A stretch of DNA of 64,000 nucleotides from Lentisphaerae bacterium GWF2_49_21 (GTDB lineage Bacteria; Verrucomicrobiota; Lentisphaeria; Victivallales; GWF2-50-93): contig MHBH01000043.1 in NCBI GenBank assembly GCA_001804805.1, positions 1 to 64,000 on the forward strand, written 5' to 3'. Made by a program: the position numbers and the translations under genes. The notes under the pieces are model-generated. The model was not told where the DNA came from. It made no database searches and saw only the letters and a program-made list of their open reading frames with translations. Each line of letters begins with the position of its first letter. Within the stretch, counting starts at the first letter, position 1. Positions 31,841 to 39,876 of the stretch are shown here, piece after piece.

Positions 31841-33361
31841 ATGGTAAAAATTAAAATCAACATATCATCAAATCACAAGATTATATTCGCCGGAGCCGGA
31901 CCTGGGGCTCCGGATCTTATCACGCTCAGATGCAAGAGGGCTATAGAGGAAGCAGATCTGATAATTTATGCCGGCTCCCTTGTCAATCCGGAAATACTTT
32001 CATACGCTGGCAAGGGCTGCAAAATTGTCGACAGTGCAATAATTTCGCTAGGCGAAATTATTGAAATAATGAGAAAAAGCTATGAATCAGGGGAAAAAGT
32101 ATTGAGGCTTCACACCGGTGATCCGGCGATCTACGGGGCGATCGCTGAACAGATGACTGAACTGGACAAATTGAAAATCCCCTACGAGGTGATTCCCGGA
32201 GTCAGTTCGATCTTCGCATCTGCAGCGGCGCTCAAGACAGAGCTCACGGCTCCAGGTGTTTCCCAAACAGTTATTCTGACTCGGCAGACAGGCCGGACCC
32301 CGGTTCCGCACGGGCAGGAAATTGCGAATCTCGCAAAACACGGCGCGACCATGGCGGTTTTCCTTTCATCAGGAGACGTCAAAAGCCTTACAGGCGAACT
32401 TATACGCGGTGGATATCCAGTATCAACTCCTGTAGCGGTTGTCTACAGGGCTTCCTGGAAAGAAGAAAAAATCACAAAGGGCACATTGGAAAACATTGAA
32501 GGCAGATTGAAGAAGTCCGGCTTTGCCGGCCGCCAGGCGATGATAATCGTGGGGGATGTTTTGGACAAGGCGAAATGCGGTAAATCCCTCCTCTACGACG
32601 CGGGATTTACGCACGGCTATCGCCGAGCCAGGAAAAATCGAATCGGCGTGTCGGAGATCCGGAGTAACGGCGATTACAAAGGGGATATGGCAGTTTATGC
32701 AATAACCGCAGAAGGAATTGGGACTGCTATAAAGCTGATGTCCAGGATGGAACATGGAACCCTTTTTGCTCCTGAAAGATTCAAGAGAAATTCAATCAAG
32801 AATTCAAAAATGAAATTCTTCAATGAAGGTGGGTTTGACGAGACACTTTCAGAGAACTGGAATAAATACAACGGGCACATATTCATAATGGCGACGGGCA
32901 TCGTTGTCAGGAAGATCTCAAAGCTCATCGGCAGCAAGACAAGCGATCCGGCAGTCGTCGTCTGCGACCAGAAGGGGAATTATGCGATAAGCCTGCTCAG
33001 CGGACATATCGGCGGCGCCAACAGGCTTGCGAAGTTCGCGGCCGAAGTGCTGGGCGGACAGGCGGTGGTGACTACAGCCACAGATGTCCAGGACCTGATG
33101 GCGTTCGATGAGATGGCAGCGATCGAAGGATGGAAGGTCGTTAATCCGAAAATGATCAAGGTTTTGAACTCGATGCTGCTGAAGGGCAAGAGAATTGGAT
33201 TGATGATCCCAAATGATATTTTTAACAAGTATTATTCTTCCAAAAAGAATCTGAGCTGCATTAAAAATTCTGACAAGGTTAGACCTGGCAGTTTGAATGG
33301 AATGGTCATATTTGGCAAACAATTTAAATCATGCAGGACTCCTGTCCTGCTTCTTAAATAA
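31841..33361 (+). CDS. cbiF: CbiF fused to the N-terminal and middle parts of CbiG
   Basis: Residues about 1-255 are cobalt-precorrin-4 C11-methyltransferase (FAGAGPGAPDLITLR, RLHTGDPAIYGAI, IPGVSSIFASAAAL). Residues about 265-500 match the N-terminal and central parts of CbiG, the lactone hydrolase that releases acetaldehyde from cobalt-precorrin-5A (IFIMATGIVVRKI, SLLSGHIGGANRLA, VVTTATDVQDL). The C-terminal CbiG domain is missing and is found at the start of the next cbi gene. The final residues (CRTPVLLLK) are encoded by a palindrome at 33333-33350. Whether both halves together act as CbiG is untested. Confidence 0.92.
   Translation: MVKIKINISSNHKIIFAGAGPGAPDLITLRCKRAIEEADLIIYAGSLVNPEILSYAGKGCKIVDSAIISLGEIIEIMRKSYESGEKVLRLHTGDPAIYGAIAEQMTELDKLKIPYEVIPGVSSIFASAAALKTELTAPGVSQTVILTRQTGRTPVPHGQEIANLAKHGATMAVFLSSGDVKSLTGELIRGGYPVSTPVAVVYRASWKEEKITKGTLENIEGRLKKSGFAGRQAMIIVGDVLDKAKCGKSLLYDAGFTHGYRRARKNRIGVSEIRSNGDYKGDMAVYAITAEGIGTAIKLMSRMEHGTLFAPERFKRNSIKNSKMKFFNEGGFDETLSENWNKYNGHIFIMATGIVVRKISKLIGSKTSDPAVVVCDQKGNYAISLLSGHIGGANRLAKFAAEVLGGQAVVTTATDVQDLMAFDEMAAIEGWKVVNPKMIKVLNSMLLKGKRIGLMIPNDIFNKYYSSKKNLSCIKNSDKVRPGSLNGMVIFGKQFKSCRTPVLLLK
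33333..33350. repeat. Palindrome encoding the end of CbiF-CbiG(N)
   Basis: GCAGGA-CTCCTG-TCCTGC lies within the last codons of the gene. It is adjacent to the left REP of the transposase. Confidence 0.7.
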
Positions 33362-33362
33362 T

Positions 33363-33386
33363 GTAACACAGGCATCTTGCCTGTGA
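33363..33386 (+). repeat. Left REP of the RAYT element
   Basis: GTAACACAGGCA-TCT-TGCCTGTG begins two bases after the cbiF-cbiG(N) stop. Its inverted counterpart lies at 34075-34100. The foot reads GTAA here rather than GTAG. Confidence 0.88.
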
Positions 33387-33398
33387 AAGCTTTTTATT

Positions 33399-34061
33399 AT
33401 GGACACTATCAACTCCCAAATCAAAGAAGATTCTGACGACTCCCCTTCCTTGCTTGTTCCATTTGATTATGCAAATAATCTTGGTATGACAGAAAGGAAC
33501 CTCCCCCATTGGCAACAGGAGCAGGTCACATACTTTATAACTTTCCGTTTGGCTGACTCACTGCCTCAGGAAAAACTAACTCAACTAATGACAGAACAAG
33601 AAAATTGGTTAAGGCACCATAAAACCCCTTATTCAAAGGAAGAAATAAAAGAATATACCGAACTTTTCAATGACAGAATCCAAGGATGGCTCGATGCAGG
33701 ACATGGATCATGTATTTTGAAGGATGAAGCGCTTTCAAAGACAATTGAAGATTCCTTGCTTTTTTTCAAAGGAACAAGATATCTCCTTCATGAATGGATT
33801 ATCATGCCGAACCATATTCATATTCTTTTGACACCAATAAACGGCTTCCCGCTTGACAAGATTATGCATTCTTTGAAATCCTACACCGCCAATGTAATCA
33901 ATAAGGCCACAGGGAGACATGGGAAGCTATGGAAAGATGAATCACATGATCATATTATAAGAAACCTGAAGCAGTTTAATGCCATCAATAAATATATAAT
34001 CATGAATCCGATTAAAGCTGGGCTGAAATCAGGATTCAGAAGCAGTTCAAAAGAAGAATAA
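33399..34061 (+). CDS. REP-associated tyrosine transposase (RAYT, Y1 family)
   Basis: These IS200-like HUH enzymes cut single-stranded REP hairpins. The 220-residue protein has the metal-binding His-Ile-His (residues 139-141 in MPNHIHILL) and a candidate nucleophile Tyr162 (LKSYTANVIN), plus the family end YIIMNPIKAGL. It is intact and framed by inverted REPs at 33363-33386 and 34075-34100. Base composition is richer in A and T than the flanking cbi genes. It sits exactly between the two parts of cbiG. Confidence 0.92.
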   Translation: MDTINSQIKEDSDDSPSLLVPFDYANNLGMTERNLPHWQQEQVTYFITFRLADSLPQEKLTQLMTEQENWLRHHKTPYSKEEIKEYTELFNDRIQGWLDAGHGSCILKDEALSKTIEDSLLFFKGTRYLLHEWIIMPNHIHILLTPINGFPLDKIMHSLKSYTANVINKATGRHGKLWKDESHDHIIRNLKQFNAINKYIIMNPIKAGLKSGFRSSSKEE

Positions 34062-34074
34062 AAGAAAATACAAA

Positions 34075-34100
34075 GACACAGGCAAGATGCCTGTGCTACA
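34075..34100 (-). repeat. Right REP of the RAYT element
   Basis: Read on the minus strand: TGTAGCACAGGCA-TCT-TGCCTGTG. It carries the GTAG foot, is inverted relative to 33363-33386 and lies eight bases before the start of cbiG(C)-cbiH. Confidence 0.88.
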
Positions 34101-34108
34101 TTATAAAA

Positions 34109-35218
34109 ATGAAAACAAAAACATACATAGTCGGTTTAGGATGCAGGCGGGGAACGACCTGCGGGGAAATCTCAAAGGCGCTAACTGAAGCCATGGGAAA
34201 GAAAAAAGTCGCTGTTATCGCAACCTGCACTCTCAAGTCGGATGAAAAAGGACTGTTGGAATACGCCGAGGCAAAAGGCGTGAAACTGGTCTTCTTTACG
34301 CCGGAGGAACTTTCCAGGATAGAAGTCCCCTCGCCTTCCGAAAAGGTCAGAAAGCACATTGATTCTTCCAGTGTCTGCGAGGCCGCAGCCATTCTTACCG
34401 GCGGTAGACTCGTCTCTCCGAAAACTATTTTCGGCGGAAAAATCACTATCGCTGTCGCGGAACCTCTGAAACCCAAAGGGATTCTCAGCGCCGTGGGGAT
34501 CGGCTCAGGGGCGATTGATCAGATAACAGAAAATGCGAAGTTCGCAATCCTCAGTTCCGACACTGTCGCAGGCTACGGCAAATACCTTGACCAGATACCA
34601 TCATTGCTGAAGGGGAAAAAGAAGATCGCCACAGGAATGACTCATGAGGTCGAGAGATGCCGTCTTGCACTCGATGCGGCTGCTTCGGGGAAGAATGTGT
34701 CAGTGGTTTGTTCCGGAGATGCAGGGATATACGGCATGACAGGACTTCTTCTCGAACTTGCGGAACAGGAAAAATACAAAGGCGTGAAAATCACGAACGT
34801 CCCAGGGATAACCGCCGCAATTTCCGCGGCATCTGCGCTTGGCGCTCCTCTGATGAACGATTTTGCAATGATCAGCCTCTCCGACCTTTTGACTCCCAAA
34901 CAGACAATCATCAAGAGAATACGACTGCTTGCAGCATCCGACATGGTCTGCGCGATCTACAATCCAAGAAGCCACAGCAGAAAATATTTGATGGCACACA
35001 CCATCAAATATTTTAAAAAAGTCCGTGGAAAGGATACAAAATTCGGCATAGTGAAGAATGCTGGCAGGACAAATGAATTGACAATCTGCGGTACACTCGA
35101 CCATTTCCCCGAGGACTTCGTCGACATGTCGACACTGGTGATCATCGGAAATTCAAAGACAATCCTGCGAAACGGAAAGCTGTATACTCTCAGGGGATAT
35201 AAAATTTATGGAACATAA
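34109..35218 (+). CDS. cbiH: CbiG C-terminal domain fused to CbiH
   Basis: Residues 1-125 or so match the CbiG C-terminal domain (IVGLGCRRGTTCGEI, AVIATCTLKSDEKGLLEYA). The remainder is cobalt-factor III C17-methyltransferase, the ring-contracting enzyme (VGIGSGAIDQIT, VCSGDAGIYGM, VPGITAAISAASALGAPL, CAIYNPRSHSR). The order F-G / G-H suggests that a CbiF-CbiG-CbiH fusion or contiguous cbiFGH genes were split at the CbiG linker. No ribosome site is visible before the ATG. The stop overlaps cbiA by eleven bases. Confidence 0.92.
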   Translation: MKTKTYIVGLGCRRGTTCGEISKALTEAMGKKKVAVIATCTLKSDEKGLLEYAEAKGVKLVFFTPEELSRIEVPSPSEKVRKHIDSSSVCEAAAILTGGRLVSPKTIFGGKITIAVAEPLKPKGILSAVGIGSGAIDQITENAKFAILSSDTVAGYGKYLDQIPSLLKGKKKIATGMTHEVERCRLALDAAASGKNVSVVCSGDAGIYGMTGLLLELAEQEKYKGVKITNVPGITAAISAASALGAPLMNDFAMISLSDLLTPKQTIIKRIRLLAASDMVCAIYNPRSHSRKYLMAHTIKYFKKVRGKDTKFGIVKNAGRTNELTICGTLDHFPEDFVDMSTLVIIGNSKTILRNGKLYTLRGYKIYGT

Positions 35219-36647
35219 ATTTTATGCGTTCTGCATAGCCGGGACCAATTCCGGAGTTGGCAAGACGACCATCACGCTCGGGCTTCTGAGGGCATTGAAG
35301 AAACGTGGTCTGAAAGTTGCGCCTTTTAAATGCGGCCCCGACTACATCGACACCGCCTTCCACAAGGCCGCATGCGGCTCTCCATCGAGAAATCTTGACA
35401 CCTGGATGACACCCCGAGGGGTGCTTTCCTATATTTTCAAGAAGGGATGCGCCAATTCCGATTGTGCAGTGATAGAAGGCGTCATGGGGATGTTCGACGG
35501 CGCAAAGGCTGGAAAACTCAAAGGCAGTACTGCGGATGTCGCAATGAAGCTGGATGTTCCTGTCCTGCTCGCTGTAAACGCCCGTGGAATGGCCGGGAGC
35601 ATAGCTCCGATTGTCAAAGGCTATACTGAGTTCAACAAAAAGATAAAGATAATCGGCGTAATTGCTAACAACGTATCATCTGGACGTCACGCCCAGATCC
35701 TGAAAGATTCCTTGAAGGTGTCAAATCTCCCTCCCCTCATCGGCTGGATTCCGCGCGATGAGACTCTTAAGCTCCCGGAACGGCATCTCGGATTAGTTCC
35801 GGCCTTCGAAAATATAAAGACTCAGAAATGGTTCGACAGGCTGGCGAGGATTTGCGAGGAGAATGTTGATATCGACAGGATTTTAAAGGTGACAGGTGTC
35901 AGGCCTGCCCCGCGTAGCTCGCAGAGCGAAGTGGGGTGTCAGGCCTGCCCCGCGAAGCCTTGGCGTAGGAGGGGCGTCAGTCGTCAGTCGTCAGTTGCAA
36001 GAAGGCAATTGAAAAATCACCCGATCACCAAATCTTCAAATCTTCCAATCAGGATTGCCATCGCCCACGACGACGCTTTCAACTTCTACTACGAGGACAA
36101 CTTCGATGTCCTGCGCGACACCGGACACGAACTTGTCTTCTTCTCCCCGCTGAAGGACAAACGTCTACCGGATGGCGTTTCAGCCCTTTACATAGGAGGC
36201 GGATTCCCGGAAGTGTTCGCAAAGAAGCTATCAGCAAACAAGACGATGCTGAAGTCGGTTGCGGATTTCGCAGATGCCGGCGGGAATATTCTTGCCGAAT
36301 GCGGTGGATTCATGTATTTATCCAGAAGTATTTTTTGCGGACGCAAAAAATATAACATGGCAAGAGTTATTCCATACTCGATAAGAATGGAAGAAAAACT
36401 TCACTCCCTTGGTTACAGGGAAATAAAGCTCCTGCACGACTCTTTCCTTGGCAGGAAAGGCATGATATTGCGCGGCCATGAATTCCATTGGTCATCTGCT
36501 AAAGCACTTTCGAGGAACATTGAGCCTGCATTCATGGCAAGAGGGACTAGAGATAAGAACTGGAGTCCGGCGGGGATAAGGACAAAGAGTGTAATAGCGA
36601 GTTATATGCATCTTTATTTTCCATCGAACCAACAGGCATTCAGATGA
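35208..36647 (+). CDS. cbiA: Cobyrinate a,c-diamide synthase with repeat insertion
   Basis: CbiA amidates the a and c side chains of cobyrinate with glutamine and ATP. The 479-residue protein has the ATP loop GTNSGVGKTT, the metal/substrate motif KCGPDYIDTAFH and a class I glutaminase domain with the nucleophile Cys in LAECGGFMYL. Between the two domains about 50 extra residues (from TGVRPAPRS to TKSSNL) are encoded by two copies of a 20-base repeat, three CGTCAGT heptamers and an octamer array. The reading frame stays open through it. It is the last cbi gene of the block. Confidence 0.94.
   Translation: MEHKFYAFCIAGTNSGVGKTTITLGLLRALKKRGLKVAPFKCGPDYIDTAFHKAACGSPSRNLDTWMTPRGVLSYIFKKGCANSDCAVIEGVMGMFDGAKAGKLKGSTADVAMKLDVPVLLAVNARGMAGSIAPIVKGYTEFNKKIKIIGVIANNVSSGRHAQILKDSLKVSNLPPLIGWIPRDETLKLPERHLGLVPAFENIKTQKWFDRLARICEENVDIDRILKVTGVRPAPRSSQSEVGCQACPAKPWRRRGVSRQSSVARRQLKNHPITKSSNLPIRIAIAHDDAFNFYYEDNFDVLRDTGHELVFFSPLKDKRLPDGVSALYIGGGFPEVFAKKLSANKTMLKSVADFADAGGNILAECGGFMYLSRSIFCGRKKYNMARVIPYSIRMEEKLHSLGYREIKLLHDSFLGRKGMILRGHEFHWSSAKALSRNIEPAFMARGTRDKNWSPAGIRTKSVIASYMHLYFPSNQQAFR
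35895..36053. repeat. In-frame repeat insertion in cbiA
   Basis: GGTGTCAGGCCTGCCCCGCG occurs at 35895-35914 and 35935-35954. CGTCAGT is repeated three times at 35975-35995. Octamers AAATCACC, CGATCACC, AAATCTTC, AAATCTTC, CAATCAGG occupy 36014-36053. All lie in the linker between the two CbiA domains. Confidence 0.82.
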
Positions 36648-36666
36648 ACAGGCTGGAAAGCCTGTC

Positions 36667-36906
36667 CTACTTTTTGGAATCCTTTTCATCCACGACCTCG
36701 CAATCGATATCGTAGATGTCATCTGACGGCCTGACTTCCTGCTGATTCCGTGGAGGAGGATTGCGCGGGGCCGTTCTTCTTCTCCTGGATGCAAACATCC
36801 GCAGGAAAAGCAGGAAGAGGAGGAAAAGTGGAATGACAATGAAGATAATCAGGACGATTATCGGTATGAATATCAATCCCAGGATAAAGTAAACAAGTTT
36901 TCTCAT
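36667..36906 (-). CDS. Small membrane protein of unknown function
   Basis: The 79-residue protein has one very long hydrophobic stretch (residues 4-36, possibly two segments) followed by SRRRR and an acidic tail. AGGA precedes the ATG by five bases. The positive-inside rule puts the tail in the cytoplasm. It converges with cbiA and no family is recognised. A GTAGTAG-footed REP lies upstream at 36918-36940. Confidence 0.65.
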   Translation of the reverse strand: MRKLVYFILGLIFIPIIVLIIFIVIPLFLLFLLFLRMFASRRRRTAPRNPPPRNQQEVRPSDDIYDIDCEVVDEKDSKK

Positions 36907-36917
36907 AAATTCCTAAA

Positions 36918-36940
36918 CGCGCAATAAATTGCGCTACTAC
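36918..36940 (-). repeat. REP palindrome
   Basis: Read on the minus strand: GTAGTAGCGCAAT-TTATTGCGCG. It is nearly identical to the one at 7517-7539. Confidence 0.8.
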
Positions 36941-36947
36941 AAACAGT

Positions 36948-37430
36948 TTAATTGCTTATCAACGGTCTGAGTCCATTTGCCTTGCGTCCGGCATTCACCT
37001 TCTGCCACAGTTCAGGATCCCTTTCGAGCAGGCGCACAAGCTGGCCGGTGCTCAATCCGAGCGACTTTGCGGATTCCGCAAGCCTGAAGGCGTATCTGTG
37101 GAGCTCATCAAGAAGCAGAGCGGCAAAAAGCGGATACCGGGGATTAGACATGCCTATCTCAAAATTGTCAATACCAGTTATATCATCGGATCTGATTTCA
37201 AGCGCGATCTTCATCCTGAGCTTCTTGAGCGCATGGTGCCTGTTCTCGTGCTGGGAGCGGGTTTCCGATGAAATCGTTTCAAGCTTTGTCGGTTCATGGA
37301 TGAGCCTGACCGCGGAAGATGTCTTATTTACCTTCTGTCCGCCGTGTCCGGAAGCCTTGAAGGCCTGCATGCTGCAAGACCTGAAGAGTTCTTCGTCGGT
37401 CAAGGTGAGCCATGTGTTTCTTTGATTCAT
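36948..37430 (-). CDS. Release-factor-like GGQ-domain protein
   Basis: The 160-residue protein holds the peptidyl-hydrolase motif GGQ in KASGHGGQKVNKTSSAVRLIH but no codon-recognition domain, as in rescue-type release factors such as ArfB or the RF-H group. It probably frees stalled peptides from ribosomes; which rescue pathway is unclear. The C-terminal half is helical (LDELHRYAFRLAESAKSLGLSTGQLVRLL) and unlike the basic tail of ArfB. A REP at 37442 precedes it. Confidence 0.82.
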   Translation of the reverse strand: MNQRNTWLTLTDEELFRSCSMQAFKASGHGGQKVNKTSSAVRLIHEPTKLETISSETRSQHENRHHALKKLRMKIALEIRSDDITGIDNFEIGMSNPRYPLFAALLLDELHRYAFRLAESAKSLGLSTGQLVRLLERDPELWQKVNAGRKANGLRPLISN

Positions 37431-37441
37431 AGAATTTAAGA

Positions 37442-37465
37442 CACGCTAAAGCTGTGAACTCCAAC
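37442..37465. repeat. Single REP arm, GGAG group
   Basis: The same 24-base sequence as the left arms at 16387 and 23883. A matching right arm lies at 43335-43358, so the kds-lpt-hpf-hprK block is framed by one arm at each side. Confidence 0.85.
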
Positions 37466-37484
37466 AAAAGGATAGTGGTGATTT

Positions 37485-38429
37485 TCAGTGCGGGGTGATA
37501 CGTTTGATTATCGCCTCGTTGAGCACTTTGCCGGCATGGAGGCCGAGAGAACGCATGCGGAACTCCTGGGCGGCAATTTCAACTAGGTTTGCAGTTTCGC
37601 GTCCGGGCGCGACCGGAAGGGTAATATGCGGGATGTCAAAACCAAGGAGGCGGTATGTCTCGCTTTCAAGGCCGGTCCTTTCGATCTTCAATTCCTGATC
37701 CCAGCTCTTTAGTGTGATGACAAGGTCAATCTCCTTCCTTTCGCGAAATGCCGAAACTCCGAAAAGCTGTATGACATTTATCAGTCCGAGCCCCCTGATC
37801 TCTATGAATCCGAACATCTCCTCCATGGCGGCAGAGCCGATGAGGGAAGGGCCTCCTGGATGGCTGATCTTCACGACGTCGTCGGCAATAAGTGCACAGC
37901 CGCGCCTTATCAGGGCAAGCGCACACTCGCTCTTGCCGACGCCGCTGGCGCCCCTGATGAGCACGCCCGTGCCCTGGACCTCGACAAGATTACCGACAAC
38001 GGTAATGCTCGGGGACAGTTCCCTCTCAAGATAAATTATTATGCCGTTGATCACATGGTACGTGACCATTGATGAAATGAAGACCGGGAGCCCGATGTCG
38101 TTGCTCAATTCAATGAAGAGCGGATCCGGGGAGAGGCCTCTGGCGAATACTATGCACGGCATATATTCCTCGAGGTATTTGCTTATTGCATTTGCGCGTT
38201 CCTGTTCCGGAAGCGAGTTAAGATAGGCGTATTCGGCCATTCCAATTATATGGACCCTCTTATCAGCGAAATAGTCGAAAAAACCGGCAAGTGCAAGCCC
38301 CGGACGCTGGATTGAGCCTTCAGTGATCTCCCGGTCTCCGCCATTTCTTCCGGAGACCCATTGGAGCTTCAGGCTCTTCTCGTTGTCCTTGAAAAAGCGT
38401 GCGACGCTTACAGATTTCGACTTGGTCAT
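37485..38429 (-). CDS. hprK: HPr kinase/phosphorylase
   Basis: HprK phosphorylates a serine of HPr-type proteins. The 314-residue protein has the Walker A motif GASGVGKSECALAL, the downstream DDVVKI element and the HprK signature EIRGLGLINV. In Gram-negatives with few phosphotransferase proteins it is often tied to regulation rather than sugar uptake. GGAG precedes the ATG. It ends an eight-gene unit starting at kdsB. Confidence 0.94.
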   Translation of the reverse strand: MTKSKSVSVARFFKDNEKSLKLQWVSGRNGGDREITEGSIQRPGLALAGFFDYFADKRVHIIGMAEYAYLNSLPEQERANAISKYLEEYMPCIVFARGLSPDPLFIELSNDIGLPVFISSMVTYHVINGIIIYLERELSPSITVVGNLVEVQGTGVLIRGASGVGKSECALALIRRGCALIADDVVKISHPGGPSLIGSAAMEEMFGFIEIRGLGLINVIQLFGVSAFRERKEIDLVITLKSWDQELKIERTGLESETYRLLGFDIPHITLPVAPGRETANLVEIAAQEFRMRSLGLHAGKVLNEAIIKRITPH

Positions 38430-38479
38430 TTTCTACTCTCCGGCATTTGCGGATTCCGGACTGAAGGAATTTGAAATCA

Positions 38480-38818
38480 TTACTCCTCAACTTCCTTTTT
38501 CCTGACCTTTTCACTTTCCTTCGCGTGCTTGTGATGGTCCTGGATCTTGTCAAAATACTTGGTGAGCTGGTGGTCTATCTTGGCGACAGCAGCGTCGATC
38601 GACTCGTTCATATTGTAGGATTCGGAATCAGCTTCCATGTCCAGATTCTTCCCATGTACGATGATTTCGGCCTTGCAGCGTGATTTCTGTACATCGAGCA
38701 CGACCCTGACACTGCTTATCTTGTGATAGCTGCTCAGGATGGCCTCTAGCTTGTCTTCCGCATAGGTTTTGACTGACTCAGTTACGGAGATGTGGCGGCC
38801 GCTGACTATGATTTCCAT
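38480..38818 (-). CDS. hpf: Ribosome hibernation promoting factor (short form)
   Basis: This 112-residue HPF/YfiA protein binds the 30S decoding region and inactivates ribosomes in slow growth. It opens with MEIIVSGRHISVTESVKTYAEDKL and has the usual central segment CKAEIIVHGKNLDMEAD. A strong AGGAGG lies nine bases upstream. The lptB-hpf-hprK order recalls lptB-rpoN-hpf-pts clusters, but rpoN is absent here. Confidence 0.93.
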   Translation of the reverse strand: MEIIVSGRHISVTESVKTYAEDKLEAILSSYHKISSVRVVLDVQKSRCKAEIIVHGKNLDMEADSESYNMNESIDAAVAKIDHQLTKYFDKIQDHHKHAKESEKVRKKEVEE

Positions 38819-38900
38819 CGTTTTTTCCTCCTAAATTTCCTTTAAAATTGATATTGCAAATATTTAATACAGGCAGTAGAACTACCTGTGTCCTGCCTTC

Positions 38901-39863
38901 CTACATGGTGAATTTCGGACCGAGATAGAGTTCCCTGGCCTTTTCATCGTTCACCAGATAATCGCTGTTCCCTTCGCAAAGTATCTTCCCCTCGCACATC
39001 AGGTAGGCCCTGTCGACGCAGGAAAGAGTCTCCCTCACATTATGATCTGTTATGAGGATACCAAGTCCCTTGTCCCTGAGCTTGGCGATTATCTTCTGGA
39101 CATCATATACCGCGATCGGATCGACACCGCTGAAAGGCTCATCAAGCATTATGAACGATGGATTTGTGACGAGAGCACGTGTTATCTCCAGCCTTCTCCT
39201 CTCGCCACCGCTGAGGGTCATCGCCTTCTGGCCCGACAGATGTGCAAGCTCCAGCTCATTGAGGAGCTCTTCAAGCCTTCTCATCCTTTCAAGACGGGTA
39301 ATGTCGAGAGTCTCAAGGATCGCGAGGATATTCTCCCTTACTGTCAGCTTCCTGAAAATTGAAGGCTCCTGTGCAAGATATCCCATCCCCATCCTCGCCC
39401 GTTTGAACATCGGGACAGATGAGACATTCTCGCCCTGGAAGAAAATTTTTCCACCATCCGGCTTTATCAGCCCCATCATCATATAGAAGCTGGTAGTCTT
39501 TCCTGCCCCATTCGGACCAAGAAGCCCCACGACCTCCCTGGAACGGACTGACATCGACACATCATTTACGACTCTTCTCCCATGATATGCCTTGAAAAGG
39601 TTTTTTGCCTCAAGAAGCATGCTCCTCGTATCATCAACAACAGGTTTTGGATCAGCCGTCTTAACTTCCACGTGCTTCACTTCCAACGGCTTGACTTCGA
39701 CCCGATCAACCTCCACCGGTTTGACTTCACCGGATTTCGCATCAACTGATTCCGGCTCGGAGTAATCAACATCTGCGTTTTTCGCAGCAAATGATCCCGG
39801 TCCGGACGTTCTTGTACGTGCAGCTCTAGCAACAGTCGATCTTGTTCTTGTTTTTCTAACCAT
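38901..39863 (-). CDS. lptB: LPS export ATPase LptB with N-terminal extension
   Basis: LptB powers lipopolysaccharide extraction from the inner membrane. From residue 82 it is typical: Walker A GPNGAGKTT, Q-loop YLAQEPSIFRKLTV, signature LSGGERRR, Walker B FIMLDEP and the switch histidine ITDHNVRE. Residues 1-80 are extra: basic, then five-residue repeats of the KPVEV, DRVEV, KPLEV, KHVEV kind. Normal LptB is about 240 residues. ATG at 39863, shortly after the lptA stop, is chosen; an internal ATG giving MLLEAKNLF would remove the extension, and GAGGAG lies one base before it. Confidence 0.93.
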   Translation of the reverse strand: MVRKTRTRSTVARAARTRTSGPGSFAAKNADVDYSEPESVDAKSGEVKPVEVDRVEVKPLEVKHVEVKTADPKPVVDDTRSMLLEAKNLFKAYHGRRVVNDVSMSVRSREVVGLLGPNGAGKTTSFYMMMGLIKPDGGKIFFQGENVSSVPMFKRARMGMGYLAQEPSIFRKLTVRENILAILETLDITRLERMRRLEELLNELELAHLSGQKAMTLSGGERRRLEITRALVTNPSFIMLDEPFSGVDPIAVYDVQKIIAKLRDKGLGILITDHNVRETLSCVDRAYLMCEGKILCEGNSDYLVNDEKARELYLGPKFTM

Positions 39864-39876
39864 TTGATTTATACCA

